From: Dyadobacter sp. CY261
Lineage (GTDB): Bacteria > Bacteroidota > Bacteroidia > Cytophagales > Spirosomataceae
Reading direction: 5' to 3'
Assembly (NCBI RefSeq): GCF_021440085.1
Contig: NZ_JAKCPW010000001.1
Span: 124,001-188,000, forward strand
DNA length: 64,000 nucleotides
Shown: one piece after another, positions 18,062 through 26,431 of the stretch
Layout: each line of letters begins with the position of its first letter
Position numbering within the stretch: the stretch's first letter is position 1
The notes under the pieces: generated by a model
Told to the model about the DNA's origin: nothing
Database searches by the model: none
Seen by the model: only the letters and a program-made list of their open reading frames with translations
Program-made: the position numbers and the translations under genes

Positions 18062-18400
18062 CTAAGCTAATGTGCCCATCGCCGCTTCGAAACTGTCGAA
18101 TATCCGAAACACCTTGTCCATCCGGATAAGCGTGAGCAGGTTCTTCACATCCGGTTTCAGAGATACCAGGTAAATATCGACATTGCGTGGCATGGCGTAT
18201 TTTAGCGCCACCACCAAACTACCCAGAAACGAGCTGTCGATGTAGTTGACGTTTTCAAAACTCACTATCACCAACCGGACACCCTGTCCGAGGATCGTGA
18301 TCATTTCTTCCTTGAATAAATCGGCATTGGAAAGACTTGCTTCTTCGGGTAAAATCGTGGCCTGCACCACGCGGTTGATCTCCTCGACTTTCAGTATCAT
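18062..18400 (-). CDS. STAS domain anti-sigma factor antagonist
   Basis: The 112-aa protein is a single STAS domain. The phosphorylation loop is VNYIDSSFLGSLV, with Ser56 or Ser57 as the predicted site, preceded by the strand VRLVIVSFEN. It is the expected substrate of both the RsbW-like kinase (next gene) and the SpoIIE-type phosphatase (previous gene). It overlaps the phosphatase stop by 4 bp (ATGA), which indicates translational coupling. Confidence 0.88.
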   Translation of the reverse strand: MILKVEEINRVVQATILPEEASLSNADLFKEEMITILGQGVRLVIVSFENVNYIDSSFLGSLVVALKYAMPRNVDIYLVSLKPDVKNLLTLIRMDKVFRIFDSFEAAMGTLA

Positions 18401-19566
18401 ATAAGGGTTGTTGTTTTTTCTATAAAAATGATGCTCGCGTCGTCCATCTGGTTACTGTCGTCGATGCGGTCAAGAACATGCTTCCGGATCAGCTCAAAAC
18501 TGTCGGCCTGTCCGAGATAGGGGGTTACTTTTTCCACAAAAAACGGATAGTCGCTCTTCTTGGAGCCATCGGAAGGAATGTCGATCATGCCATCGGTAAA
18601 AATCGCGAGCTGGTCGCCTGGCTCCATCGTAATTACACGGTTGTCGTAAAACCCGTCTTCCAGCAAGCCGAGCAGCAGTCCCGACGACTGCACGGTCGAT
18701 GTAGTGCCAGTTTGGGCTGAGTAACTGATCAGCGGAAGGTCGCCCGCACCTGTGTAATGCACATTGCCTGTGTGAGTGTCTAGCAGTACGATGGAAAGGC
18801 TCGACAAGATATTTTGCAGACTTTCGTCCAGGTAAATCAGCTTGTTGATCTTCTGAACGATGGTGGCAAGGTCGAGTTCCTGATCGAGCACGCAAAAGCG
18901 GATCGCCGCACGGATATAGCTCAGAAAACCGAAGGTAAAAAACCAGGCTTTCCATTTTTTCCCCATAATATCACCCAGAAACGCGAAGCAGAAGCGGCTG
19001 TCGACCTGCACAAAATCAATAAAATCGCCGCCCGGATATCCCATGTACCCTTTGTGCCAATAGAAAATGCGGTAACCATTCACAATGGGCGCATGCGTGG
19101 GAATGGATTTCACATTCAGCGTTTCCGCCGCCACTTTCAATTCCCTGACCGATCGTACGTGCTCATTTGCAAGCGTTTTGATGATGTTGTTCAGCTTGCT
19201 AATGATAACCGGGATCGGCGTTTCCTTATTAATGAAGTCCAACGCCGACATATTCAGTCCTTCGAGCACTAGCTTGTTGTCGGTAAACGAGGTCAGAAAT
19301 ACGAACGGAATATCACTAATGCTCGGATTCAGGAGCACCGCCTGGCGGAAATCGAAACCATTCATTTCGGGCATGTCATAGTCCGAGAGAATCAAATCGG
19401 GCGTTTCAATAAGCAACATTTGGAGGGCTTCTGTTGCCGACTCGCACGGTACACAGTTATATCCCGCTTTTAAAAGCGCCATTTCGATAACACGCCTGAA
19501 GAGCAGGTTATCTTCCACAAGCATAATTTTCTTGACAGTGGTTGGCGGGTCGGGGAAGCTGATCAT
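18397..19566 (-). CDS. Response regulator with SpoIIE-type PP2C phosphatase
   Basis: The 389-aa protein has an N-terminal receiver domain (about 12-130) with acidic residues VEDN and phospho-acceptor Asp62 in LILSDYDMPEMNG. A coiled linker follows, then a PP2C/SpoIIE domain with CFAFLGDIMG, a HYTGAGDLPLI segment and the metal site FTDGMIDI. Phosphorylation by an unlinked histidine kinase should control dephosphorylation of the STAS partner. This is the RsbU/RssB-like output of a phosphorelay into partner switching. It overlaps the STAS gene and the preceding gene by 4 bp each. Confidence 0.9.
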   Translation of the reverse strand: MISFPDPPTTVKKIMLVEDNLLFRRVIEMALLKAGYNCVPCESATEALQMLLIETPDLILSDYDMPEMNGFDFRQAVLLNPSISDIPFVFLTSFTDNKLVLEGLNMSALDFINKETPIPVIISKLNNIIKTLANEHVRSVRELKVAAETLNVKSIPTHAPIVNGYRIFYWHKGYMGYPGGDFIDFVQVDSRFCFAFLGDIMGKKWKAWFFTFGFLSYIRAAIRFCVLDQELDLATIVQKINKLIYLDESLQNILSSLSIVLLDTHTGNVHYTGAGDLPLISYSAQTGTTSTVQSSGLLLGLLEDGFYDNRVITMEPGDQLAIFTDGMIDIPSDGSKKSDYPFFVEKVTPYLGQADSFELIRKHVLDRIDDSNQMDDASIIFIEKTTTLI

Positions 19567-20165
19567 TTTTTGTTAAAGTTTAGCACAAACATCAGTACTC
19601 CTCCGAATATAATCAGCAGTGACACCAAATCCATGATCGTGACCCCATCATTGATATTAAAATAATACACTGTGAAAAGCTCGAAACTGGGCGGAGCGGG
19701 CATAATGATCATGGCGAATCCAACAACGATCAGCAAAATCGCCAGGATGAACATCAACCCTTTCTGCACCACTTTGCCGCCGCGCTTGGGCGCGTTCATG
19801 CGGCTGTCGATCTGGTTCTCGGCAAGAAGCTTCTCTAATCCCTCCAATAATTCCTCGCGGGAAAGGTTATTGTCCTGGTCAAGCTCCCTGAAAGGGGCGA
19901 TCCGCTTTTGTGTTGAGGCTGACCGCTCGAATGCATCGGCGATCTGTTTCTGGTATTCCTTGGAATGCTGCGCGTCGATATCCGTCTGCTCGATCGCCTT
20001 GATGAGCTCGGCCAACTGTTTTTCAATCCGTACCGTATCGCTACCTTTTTGCCCGGAAGAATTTGGTTGGGACTCTTGATCGTCGGGCAGTCGGTTGAAT
20101 TTCACGCTATGTAAGATTTTGTCGCAATAAGGCGCTTTGAAATGCTTAATGGGTGTTTTTGCCAA
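19563..20165 (-). CDS. Membrane protein of unknown function in the partner-switching operon
   Basis: The 200-aa frame starts at TTG 20165; an alternative GTG start at 20102 would give 179 aa. Residues 45-125 are charged and helical, with a probable coiled coil, followed by two transmembrane helices (about 133-155 and 175-195) and the short end NFNKK. I do not recognise a family. It is the first gene of the operon and overlaps the phosphatase gene by 4 bp (ATGA), so its dosage is tied to the module. It may anchor the module or act as the effector. Confidence 0.65.
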   Translation of the reverse strand: MAKTPIKHFKAPYCDKILHSVKFNRLPDDQESQPNSSGQKGSDTVRIEKQLAELIKAIEQTDIDAQHSKEYQKQIADAFERSASTQKRIAPFRELDQDNNLSREELLEGLEKLLAENQIDSRMNAPKRGGKVVQKGLMFILAILLIVVGFAMIIMPAPPSFELFTVYYFNINDGVTIMDLVSLLIIFGGVLMFVLNFNKK

Positions 20166-20287
20166 AAACCGGCGATCATTTCCGGATTTTGGTTAAAGCT
20201 ATGTTTTTATTATTAAATTTGAAATAGTTCTACAAATCAATAAAAATATTCCTCCGTTTTAGCCTCCTCATCGGTCTAGTTTTGCGC

Positions 20288-21205
20288 ATGAAAAAAGTTT
20301 CCATCGTAACGGTGAATTTCAATCAGCCGAAGATTACCGAAGATTTACTGAAATCACTTGCAGAGGTCAATAACTACCCCAATCTTGAAATCATCGTCGT
20401 CGACAACGGAAGCAAAGCCAACCCTGTGCCCGAGTGGAAGGAGCGTTATCCGGGGACTATCTTTGTCCGCTCGGACCTGAATACGGGTTTTGCGGGCGGT
20501 AATAACATAGGTATGGCTTATGCCACAGGCGACTATCTGTTTTTAATCAACAATGATACCGAAGTAACCGCCGGGCTTATCGGTAAGCTGGTGGACTCGA
20601 TGGAAGCCAACCCGAAAATCGGTATGATCTCCCCCAAGATCCATTACTTCGACCAGCCGGGCATACTTCAATACACCGGCTATACCCCAATGAATTATTA
20701 CACCGCGCGCAATGCATGTATCGGGCAGTTTGAGCAGGACCGCGGGCAATATGACTTTCTAACAGGCCCCACGGGCTATGTGCACGGGGCAGCGATGATG
20801 GTCAGCCGCCAGGCCTGGCAAAAAGCCGGGGGAATGGCTGAAAACTACTTTCTCTACTATGAGGAACTGGATTGGTGTGAGCGGGTTAAAAAAGCGGGTT
20901 ACGAAATCCACGTCAACCTCGATGCATTGATTTACCATAAAGAATCGGTATCGGTAGGCAAGCGCACAACTTTAAAGGAGTTTTTCATGAACCGTAACCG
21001 CATTTTGTTTATCCGCAGAAATGCGCCGGGACTTCGGTTTTTTCTGTTCTGCTGTTATTTCACGATCGCCGTGGTGCCGCGTAATTTTATTCAATATATC
21101 AAAAACAAAGAATACAACTTTATTCCCGTGTTCTGGAGCGCCATTACCTGGCATTTCAACAATAAACCCGATAGCGAAAATCTTGGCTTCCCACTGACGC
21201 GCTAA
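20288..21205 (+). CDS. Family 2 glycosyltransferase, rhamnosyltransferase-like
   Basis: ATG 20288 gives 305 aa; the TTG two codons upstream is unlikely. The sequence starts MKKVSIVTVNFNQPK, a GT-A first strand, then IIVVDNGSK, NTGFAGGNNIGM and the metal site LINNDTEV. GGMAENYFLYYEELDW matches the catalytic-base region of dTDP-rhamnosyltransferase-like GT2 proteins (WbbL/RfbF type). A downstream hydrophobic helix suggests membrane association. It is followed 3 bp later by another GT2 gene. Confidence 0.85.
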   Translation: MKKVSIVTVNFNQPKITEDLLKSLAEVNNYPNLEIIVVDNGSKANPVPEWKERYPGTIFVRSDLNTGFAGGNNIGMAYATGDYLFLINNDTEVTAGLIGKLVDSMEANPKIGMISPKIHYFDQPGILQYTGYTPMNYYTARNACIGQFEQDRGQYDFLTGPTGYVHGAAMMVSRQAWQKAGGMAENYFLYYEELDWCERVKKAGYEIHVNLDALIYHKESVSVGKRTTLKEFFMNRNRILFIRRNAPGLRFFLFCCYFTIAVVPRNFIQYIKNKEYNFIPVFWSAITWHFNNKPDSENLGFPLTR

Positions 21206-21208
21206 CTT

Positions 21209-22381
21209 ATGAAGATACTTTTCTGGCTCAGTCTGTTCATCGTTTTCTACACTTTCCTCGGCTACGGCATTTTGCTGTACGTTTTAGTCCGCATTCGCCG
21301 TGCATTCAAAGGTAAAAGGCTCGCACCGGGCCTCGACCAGGATTTCCCCACACTCACGCTTGTGATTGCGGCCTATAATGAAGAAAGCATTATCGAGGAA
21401 AAGATCGCAAACACGCTGGGACTTTCGTATCCCGCCGAAAAACTGAAACTGGTTTTCGTTACAGACGGATCTTCTGACCGAACGCCCGAACTGGTTGCCC
21501 GATATCCGCAGATTAAACTCATGCACACGCCCCTGCGCAGCGGGAAGATACTGGCCATGCACCGGGCCATGGACGAGGTCGATACCGAAGTGGTGGTTTT
21601 CACCGATGCCAATACCTTTATGAATAAGGATGCCCTGTTACTGATTGCAAGGCATTATGCGGATTCCAGAGTAGGGGCGGTGTCTGGTGAGAAGAGGGTC
21701 ATGCAGGATGCGCTTTCCGACGCAACTGCCGGGGAAGGTTTTTACTGGAAATACGAGTCGACGCTCAAAAAGTGGGATTCAGAGCTTTATTCGGTAGTGG
21801 GAGCGGCAGGTGAGCTTTTCAGTGTGCGGCGGTCGCTGTACCGCTCGGTGCAGCCCGACACGATCCTGGACGACTTTATGATCTCGATGCAAATTGCAGA
21901 AAAGGGCTACCGCATTGTGTATGAGCCGGATGCCTATGCGTCGGAGCTTTCTTCGGAGAATATCAAGGAAGAGTTGAAACGCAAGGTGCGCATTGCGGCA
22001 GGCGGCATTCAATCCATCCTTCGTTTGAAAAAACTTATGAACCCGTTTCATGACCCGCTGCTTTCATTTCAATACATCAGCCACCGCGTGCTGCGTTGGA
22101 CGGTGACGCCATTCATGATGATCCTGGCGTTGGTGCTTAATATCGTTATCGTTGCCCGGTCGGGTGGCGTGCTTTACCAGCTTTTGCTACTAGGGCAGGT
22201 GGTATTTTATGTGCTGGCTCTGTCGGGATGGGTGCTCGAAAGGCAGAAAATCAAAGTCAAGGCACTTTTTGTACCTTATTATTTCTGCATGATGAACTAC
22301 GCGGTGCTGGCAGGTATTAAAAGGTATTTAAAAGGCTCGCAGAGTGCTGCCTGGGAGAAGGCCAAAAGAAAGAGCGCATAG
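21209..22381 (+). CDS. Membrane-anchored processive-type family 2 glycosyltransferase
   Basis: The 390-aa protein has an N-terminal helix (about 4-26), a GT2 catalytic domain with VIAAYNEESI, TDGSSDRT and FTDANTF, and two or three C-terminal helices after RVLRWTVTP. This layout resembles hyaluronan-synthase-like and cellulose-synthase-like enzymes that elongate a polysaccharide at the membrane. The stop codon lies inside one arm of a strong terminator. It is the last gene on the plus strand of the polysaccharide region. Confidence 0.85.
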   Translation: MKILFWLSLFIVFYTFLGYGILLYVLVRIRRAFKGKRLAPGLDQDFPTLTLVIAAYNEESIIEEKIANTLGLSYPAEKLKLVFVTDGSSDRTPELVARYPQIKLMHTPLRSGKILAMHRAMDEVDTEVVVFTDANTFMNKDALLLIARHYADSRVGAVSGEKRVMQDALSDATAGEGFYWKYESTLKKWDSELYSVVGAAGELFSVRRSLYRSVQPDTILDDFMISMQIAEKGYRIVYEPDAYASELSSENIKEELKRKVRIAAGGIQSILRLKKLMNPFHDPLLSFQYISHRVLRWTVTPFMMILALVLNIVIVARSGGVLYQLLLLGQVVFYVLALSGWVLERQKIKVKALFVPYYFCMMNYAVLAGIKRYLKGSQSAAWEKAKRKSA

Positions 22382-22407
22382 CCTTCCGGCCATGCGCTCT
22401 TTCTTTT
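22364..22407. terminator. Strong bidirectional terminator between convergent genes
   Basis: A perfect 16-bp stem (22364-22379 with 22392-22407) closes a 12-nt loop. It begins with AAAA and ends with TTTT, so it works on both strands. It includes the stop codon of the plus-strand GT2 gene and lies 10 bp from the stop of the minus-strand HPt gene. Confidence 0.85.
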
Positions 22408-22416
22408 GAACATCGC

Positions 22417-22785
22417 TTACAGCTGTTTCAAACGCTCGGATTCCGATTCCAGGACGGGGATCAGTTCTTCGATTTCCGTCGAAATGCGTAGGTACATATC
22501 CAGAAGCTTTTCTTCCGATTCATTTTCCTTAATGGCTTTTTCGAGCACTTCCACCTTCGGCCTGATGTGCGTCAGGCCGGTCATAGTAAACGAAGGTTTC
22601 AGTCCGTGAACGATACTGGCCGATTCTTTGAGGTCGCCTGAGCCGAGTGCCCTTTGCAATGACTGCCAGCGAGGAATAGAATCACTTAGGAACGCGTCAA
22701 AAATCATGTACAGGATTACAGGATCTTCTCCGTAGGCCTGGTCGATGTACGCAAGGTCCAGGGCGGGGTTGAGTTGTAAGGCCAT
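22417..22785 (-). CDS. HPt domain protein (orphan phosphotransfer protein)
   Basis: The 122-aa all-helical protein carries ASIVHGLKPSF, where the histidine sits in the HxLK pattern of histidine phosphotransfer domains. Length fits a stand-alone HPt. It lies 100 bp downstream of the mlaD gene on the same strand but is not obviously coupled. It could link an unlinked hybrid kinase to a response regulator such as the REC-SpoIIE protein at 18397, which lacks a dedicated kinase; that is inference. Confidence 0.8.
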   Translation of the reverse strand: MALQLNPALDLAYIDQAYGEDPVILYMIFDAFLSDSIPRWQSLQRALGSGDLKESASIVHGLKPSFTMTGLTHIRPKVEVLEKAIKENESEEKLLDMYLRISTEIEELIPVLESESERLKQL

Positions 22786-22885
22786 CGGTTGTGTTAAGTT
22801 TTTCAGAGGTCTGTTAGTGGATTGGGTAAGGTATTATTCGAAGAAATACTTCGACAATATAAATGGTTTCTGCAAAACTATCACT

Positions 22886-23899
22886 TTATTGTTGGTTCTC
22901 CTGCGGCTTTACTTCTTCCTTAGCCGGCTGTTTGGCATCTTCCTTGGCCTTTTTTCGGAAGTATCTGCGAAAAAGAAAGTTGGAACGCAGCGCTGTCATG
23001 TTTTCATCCAGCTTTTCGGTGGTACTTTCCAGATTTTTCAGCGTTTCTTTCAAGTTTCCTGCTGTGGCTTCGTCATGCAGTAAGACGCCTAACGGGCTGG
23101 TTTTGTTGGAGTTCAGCTCGGCACTGGCGGTTTTTAGATTATTTACCATCACATTGGCCGACGACACCGTTTCGTTCAGGCGCGCAATGCTCCCGCGGAG
23201 GTCTTTCATGATGACTGTGTCGGTGGCGAAGTCATTGGCGAGCCCGCCTTTTTCATTCAGTTTGGCAGTATATCCGGCCAACGATGCGGTGAGTGACTGC
23301 GCATTCACCGATGCTTTTTTCATAGCGCCCAGCGTCTGGTCGAGATCGTTATAAAGTCGCTCATCGTTCAACAGCATACCCACTGTACCTTTTCCGGCGA
23401 GGATGTTCTTGCTGATCGTCTTGAATGCACTCGTAATGCCCAGCAGGTTCTTGTTGTTTTCTGAAAGGACAGCGAGCATTTCTTCGGTGCTTTCGATCTT
23501 TTCGACTACCAGCTCGTCACCGTTTTCAATAGAAGGCACTTTTTGTGTACCGCCGTAAAGCACGATGATCTTGTTTCCGATCAGACCGTCGGTACTCACT
23601 TTCGCCTTGGCATTCTTTCGGATAAATTCCTGCGACTTTTCCTCGATATTGAGCATTACCTCCACCTTGGAATTGGCCAGAAATCGGATACTTTTTACTG
23701 TCCCGATCTTGACACCGGAATACCAGATGTTGTTACCGATTTTAAGCCCGTTCACATCATCAAAAATGGTTTTGACGGTAATGGTGGAAGAAAACGCCTT
23801 TCTCATACTACCGATGGTGAGAATCCCTACCACGAAAATGAGAATGCCGATCACGACGAATAGGCCTACGTTAATGGATCGTTTGGTTGATGTTGCCAT
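22886..23899 (-). CDS. mlaD: MlaD/MCE family lipid transport protein
   Basis: The 337-aa protein has one N-terminal TM helix (about 12-32, VGLFVVIGILIFVVG), one MCE domain (about 38-115) with the pattern DVNGLKIGNNIWYSGVKIG, then a long helical region. It is the periplasmic substrate-binding partner of an MlaE/MlaF transporter that moves phospholipid between inner and outer membranes. It is the last gene in the order ecsC-mlaE-mlaF-mlaD, 2 bp after mlaF. The C-terminal 40 residues are charged (Lys, Glu, Gln). Confidence 0.88.
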   Translation of the reverse strand: MATSTKRSINVGLFVVIGILIFVVGILTIGSMRKAFSSTITVKTIFDDVNGLKIGNNIWYSGVKIGTVKSIRFLANSKVEVMLNIEEKSQEFIRKNAKAKVSTDGLIGNKIIVLYGGTQKVPSIENGDELVVEKIESTEEMLAVLSENNKNLLGITSAFKTISKNILAGKGTVGMLLNDERLYNDLDQTLGAMKKASVNAQSLTASLAGYTAKLNEKGGLANDFATDTVIMKDLRGSIARLNETVSSANVMVNNLKTASAELNSNKTSPLGVLLHDEATAGNLKETLKNLESTTEKLDENMTALRSNFLFRRYFRKKAKEDAKQPAKEEVKPQENQQ

Positions 23900-23901
23900 T
23901 A

Positions 23902-24666
23902 CTACTGGATAAAATTATAATCGTAAAAACTTTTAATCCGCTCTTCGTCGGTATCAAATACTTCTTCAAACGTGCCGGTTTTCAGGAATTGGCCATCGAG
24001 GAGCATCGCAATGCGGTCGCCGGTTTCCCTCGCGCAGGTAAGGTCGTGTGTGATGATGATCGAGGTGGTCTGATATTTCTCTTTCACCTCGTTGATCAGC
24101 TCGTTGATTTCCAGACACGTGATAGGGTCTAAGCCGGCCGTCGGTTCGTCATAAAGCATGATTTCAGGTTTCAGGATCAGCGTACGGGCGATACCAATCC
24201 GCTTGCGCTGCCCACCCGAAAGCTCCGCAGGCACCTGATTAATCGTTTGAAGTAATCCGACCGCATCCAGTACATATTCGACCTGCTCATCAATATCGGC
24301 TCTGGTGAGATTGGGGATATTCCTGACGAGCGGGAATTCCAGGTTCTCGCGCACCGTCATACTGTCGTATAATGCGCTGTTCTGGAAAGAAAACCCAATT
24401 TTCAGGCGCAGATCGCGCAAATCGTTTCCGGTCAGGTTGGAGACTTCTTTCCCCAAAACGATGCAATCACCACGGTCCTGTTTGAGCAGGCCTATCATAA
24501 TTTTGATCAATACGGACTTTCCCGTTCCCGACCGACCTAGGACAACCATATTTTCACCCTTATGGACCGTCAGGTTCACGCCCTGCAAAACATGCAGGCT
24601 CCCGAAAGACTTGTACAGGTCGCGTACTTCGATAACCGGCTCGCCGGGTTTAAAATCTTCTTCCAT
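23902..24666 (-). CDS. mlaF: ABC transporter ATP-binding protein, MlaF type
   Basis: The 254-aa ATPase shows Walker A GRSGTGKS, signature LSGGQRKR, Walker B IMLYDEPTAGLD and switch ITHDL, all intact. The order and the PTAGLDPIT extension are typical of MlaF/Ttg2A. It forms the cytoplasmic dimer that drives MlaE. It is separated from mlaE by 1 bp and from mlaD by 2 bp, so all three are in one operon. Confidence 0.92.
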   Translation of the reverse strand: MEEDFKPGEPVIEVRDLYKSFGSLHVLQGVNLTVHKGENMVVLGRSGTGKSVLIKIMIGLLKQDRGDCIVLGKEVSNLTGNDLRDLRLKIGFSFQNSALYDSMTVRENLEFPLVRNIPNLTRADIDEQVEYVLDAVGLLQTINQVPAELSGGQRKRIGIARTLILKPEIMLYDEPTAGLDPITCLEINELINEVKEKYQTTSIIITHDLTCARETGDRIAMLLDGQFLKTGTFEEVFDTDEERIKSFYDYNFIQ

Positions 24667-24667
24667 T

Positions 24668-25456
24668 TTAAGCTCTGAAATAATTGGATACCTGTACGAT
24701 GATCACCTCCTCTATAAAGATGAGGAACATGGAGGTTACCACGGCGGAGTTGGCGGCTTTACCGACGCCCTCCGTTCCCTTGCTGGCATTATAACCCTGG
24801 TAACTGCCCACAATACCGATCGTGAAACCGTAGGCGATCGCCTTTGCGACCGACGTCCAGATGTCGAGGAACGTAATCTGCTCGAACGCATTCTCGAAAA
24901 AGGCGATGAAACTGGTGCCTTCATTGAGTGTTACGTTAAGATAGGCTCCGAACAAACTGACCATCGAGCAATAGAACATCAATACCGGAATGGCGATGGT
25001 ACAGGCGATTACACGCGTCACTACCAGGAATTTAAATGGATTCACCGCCGAAACTTCCATGGCGTCGATCTGCTCGGTAACGCGCATGGAACCCAGTTCG
25101 GCGCCAATGCTGGAACCGATCTTGCCCGCACTGATCAGTGCGGTAACCAGTGGCGCAAGTGCCCGCACAATGGCGATGGCAACGAGGGAAGGCAGCCAGG
25201 ATGTGGCTCCGAATTCGGATAGCGACGGCCGCGACTGCTTCGTGAAAACCATTCCGGTAATGAAGCCCGTAAGGCTGATCAGCAGCAGCGATTTGTTTCC
25301 AATCGCATAGCATTGTTTAACAATTTCCTGGAATTCCATTCTCCCGCGAAAAATTTCACGGAAAAAGCGGATAAAGAAAACATATGCATCATAAACCGCA
25401 AGTAAGGCATTGTCCAGGCCTTTGCTGTATACAAATTGCTTTTTTTTAGCGCTCAT
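24668..25456 (-). CDS. mlaE: MlaE-type lipid ABC transporter permease
   Basis: The 262-aa protein has five or six TM helices and the MlaE (DUF140) core, including GAELGSMRVTEQIDAME and the following VTRVIACTIAIPVL. It forms the inner-membrane channel of the Mla complex. It starts at ATG 25456, 19 bp after the EcsC gene stop at 25476, and leads into mlaF. Confidence 0.92.
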   Translation of the reverse strand: MSAKKKQFVYSKGLDNALLAVYDAYVFFIRFFREIFRGRMEFQEIVKQCYAIGNKSLLLISLTGFITGMVFTKQSRPSLSEFGATSWLPSLVAIAIVRALAPLVTALISAGKIGSSIGAELGSMRVTEQIDAMEVSAVNPFKFLVVTRVIACTIAIPVLMFYCSMVSLFGAYLNVTLNEGTSFIAFFENAFEQITFLDIWTSVAKAIAYGFTIGIVGSYQGYNASKGTEGVGKAANSAVVTSMFLIFIEEVIIVQVSNYFRA

Positions 25457-25475
25457 TCAATCGGTACAAATTGTA

Positions 25476-26342
25476 TTAGACTTTATTAATCAGGCTGTTG
25501 GGCAGCATTGTTTTCTCGCCTTCAAGCATCCGTTCCTCAAACCAGCGCATCCGGTAGGCGTTCATTGCGGTCTTTCCAAGCTGGTCGAGCAGGCGATAAT
25601 TGACTATCAGTCCCACCGCTGCACCAATGCCGGGAATCAACTGCGCCATTTTAGCGAGGTCGATATAGTCGCGGTATTCTTGCTGGAATGTCTTCCAGTT
25701 AAACTGGTGGATATCGTCAGGAAGGTGTTGACTGTGCTGGTCCCAATGGACCATTTGTGAAAACACTTCCTGTCGCCCTTTCTGGCTCGAGAACGTCAAT
25801 TGAAAAATATGGAGTATAAAAAGCCGTTCCCGGTAGTCGTCGATGGGCCTGCCGTACAACGCTGCTATTTCAAAAAGCAGTTTGATTTTGATGCCAATCA
25901 AGATAGGGAATTCAGCTAATGCAAGCCAAAAACCACCTGCGCCAGTAATGCCGCCTTCCGCAGCGCCGGCCTTTTTATAAAAATCGATCTTTCTGCGAAC
26001 GGCTGTCTCTATCTCTTCCAACGATGCGCCGGGAATGCTCTGACCCGTCGTGAATTCGGCACCGGTGAGTACGCCACGTACCATTTGCTTGATGGTGCCG
26101 GTGATTACCTGGTGTATTTTGTCGGGGATAATGTTGTTGATCTTGTCCTGAACTTTCTTGGAAGTCCTGTCGATAAAATTAGGCCGCTTTTGCATTTTAA
26201 GCTGCCACTTGGTGAGTTCAGGTTTTATTTGCTCTTCATAATTATTGATGTGCATATCGTTCAGGGCTATGTCGGACAGGATAGAGAAATGGTGGTTTTG
26301 CCATTGGTTAGCAAAAATCATTCCAATATCGTACAAAGTCAT
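25476..26342 (-). CDS. EcsC family protein
   Basis: ATG 26342 gives 288 aa; the frame extended to TTG 26417 adds 25 residues with no clear family match. The central GAAEGGITGAGGFWLALAEFP is the glycine-rich hydrophobic segment of the EcsC domain, and GIGAAVGLIVNYRLLDQLG is near the end. EcsC-like proteins are membrane-associated and of unclear function. The position directly upstream of mlaE suggests a link to lipid transport or envelope maintenance. Confidence 0.8.
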   Translation of the reverse strand: MTLYDIGMIFANQWQNHHFSILSDIALNDMHINNYEEQIKPELTKWQLKMQKRPNFIDRTSKKVQDKINNIIPDKIHQVITGTIKQMVRGVLTGAEFTTGQSIPGASLEEIETAVRRKIDFYKKAGAAEGGITGAGGFWLALAEFPILIGIKIKLLFEIAALYGRPIDDYRERLFILHIFQLTFSSQKGRQEVFSQMVHWDQHSQHLPDDIHQFNWKTFQQEYRDYIDLAKMAQLIPGIGAAVGLIVNYRLLDQLGKTAMNAYRMRWFEERMLEGEKTMLPNSLINKV

Positions 26343-26431
26343 GAAACGGCCGTAAGAATTCCCGAGGATATGCAGGGGTTGCCGGTTTGAGAACTGTATT
26401 TTGGGCGCAACGCTCAATATTATATGTTAAA

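Noticed and set aside
20277-20284. TAGTTTTG resembling a -7 element just before the GT2 start at 20288
   Set aside because: It is 3 bp from the ATG, which would place transcription start at or after the start codon, and no -33 match is at the right distance.
24305-25222. 305-aa plus-strand ORF across mlaF and mlaE
   Set aside because: It crosses two strongly conserved minus-strand genes and reads as Arg-rich shadow sequence.
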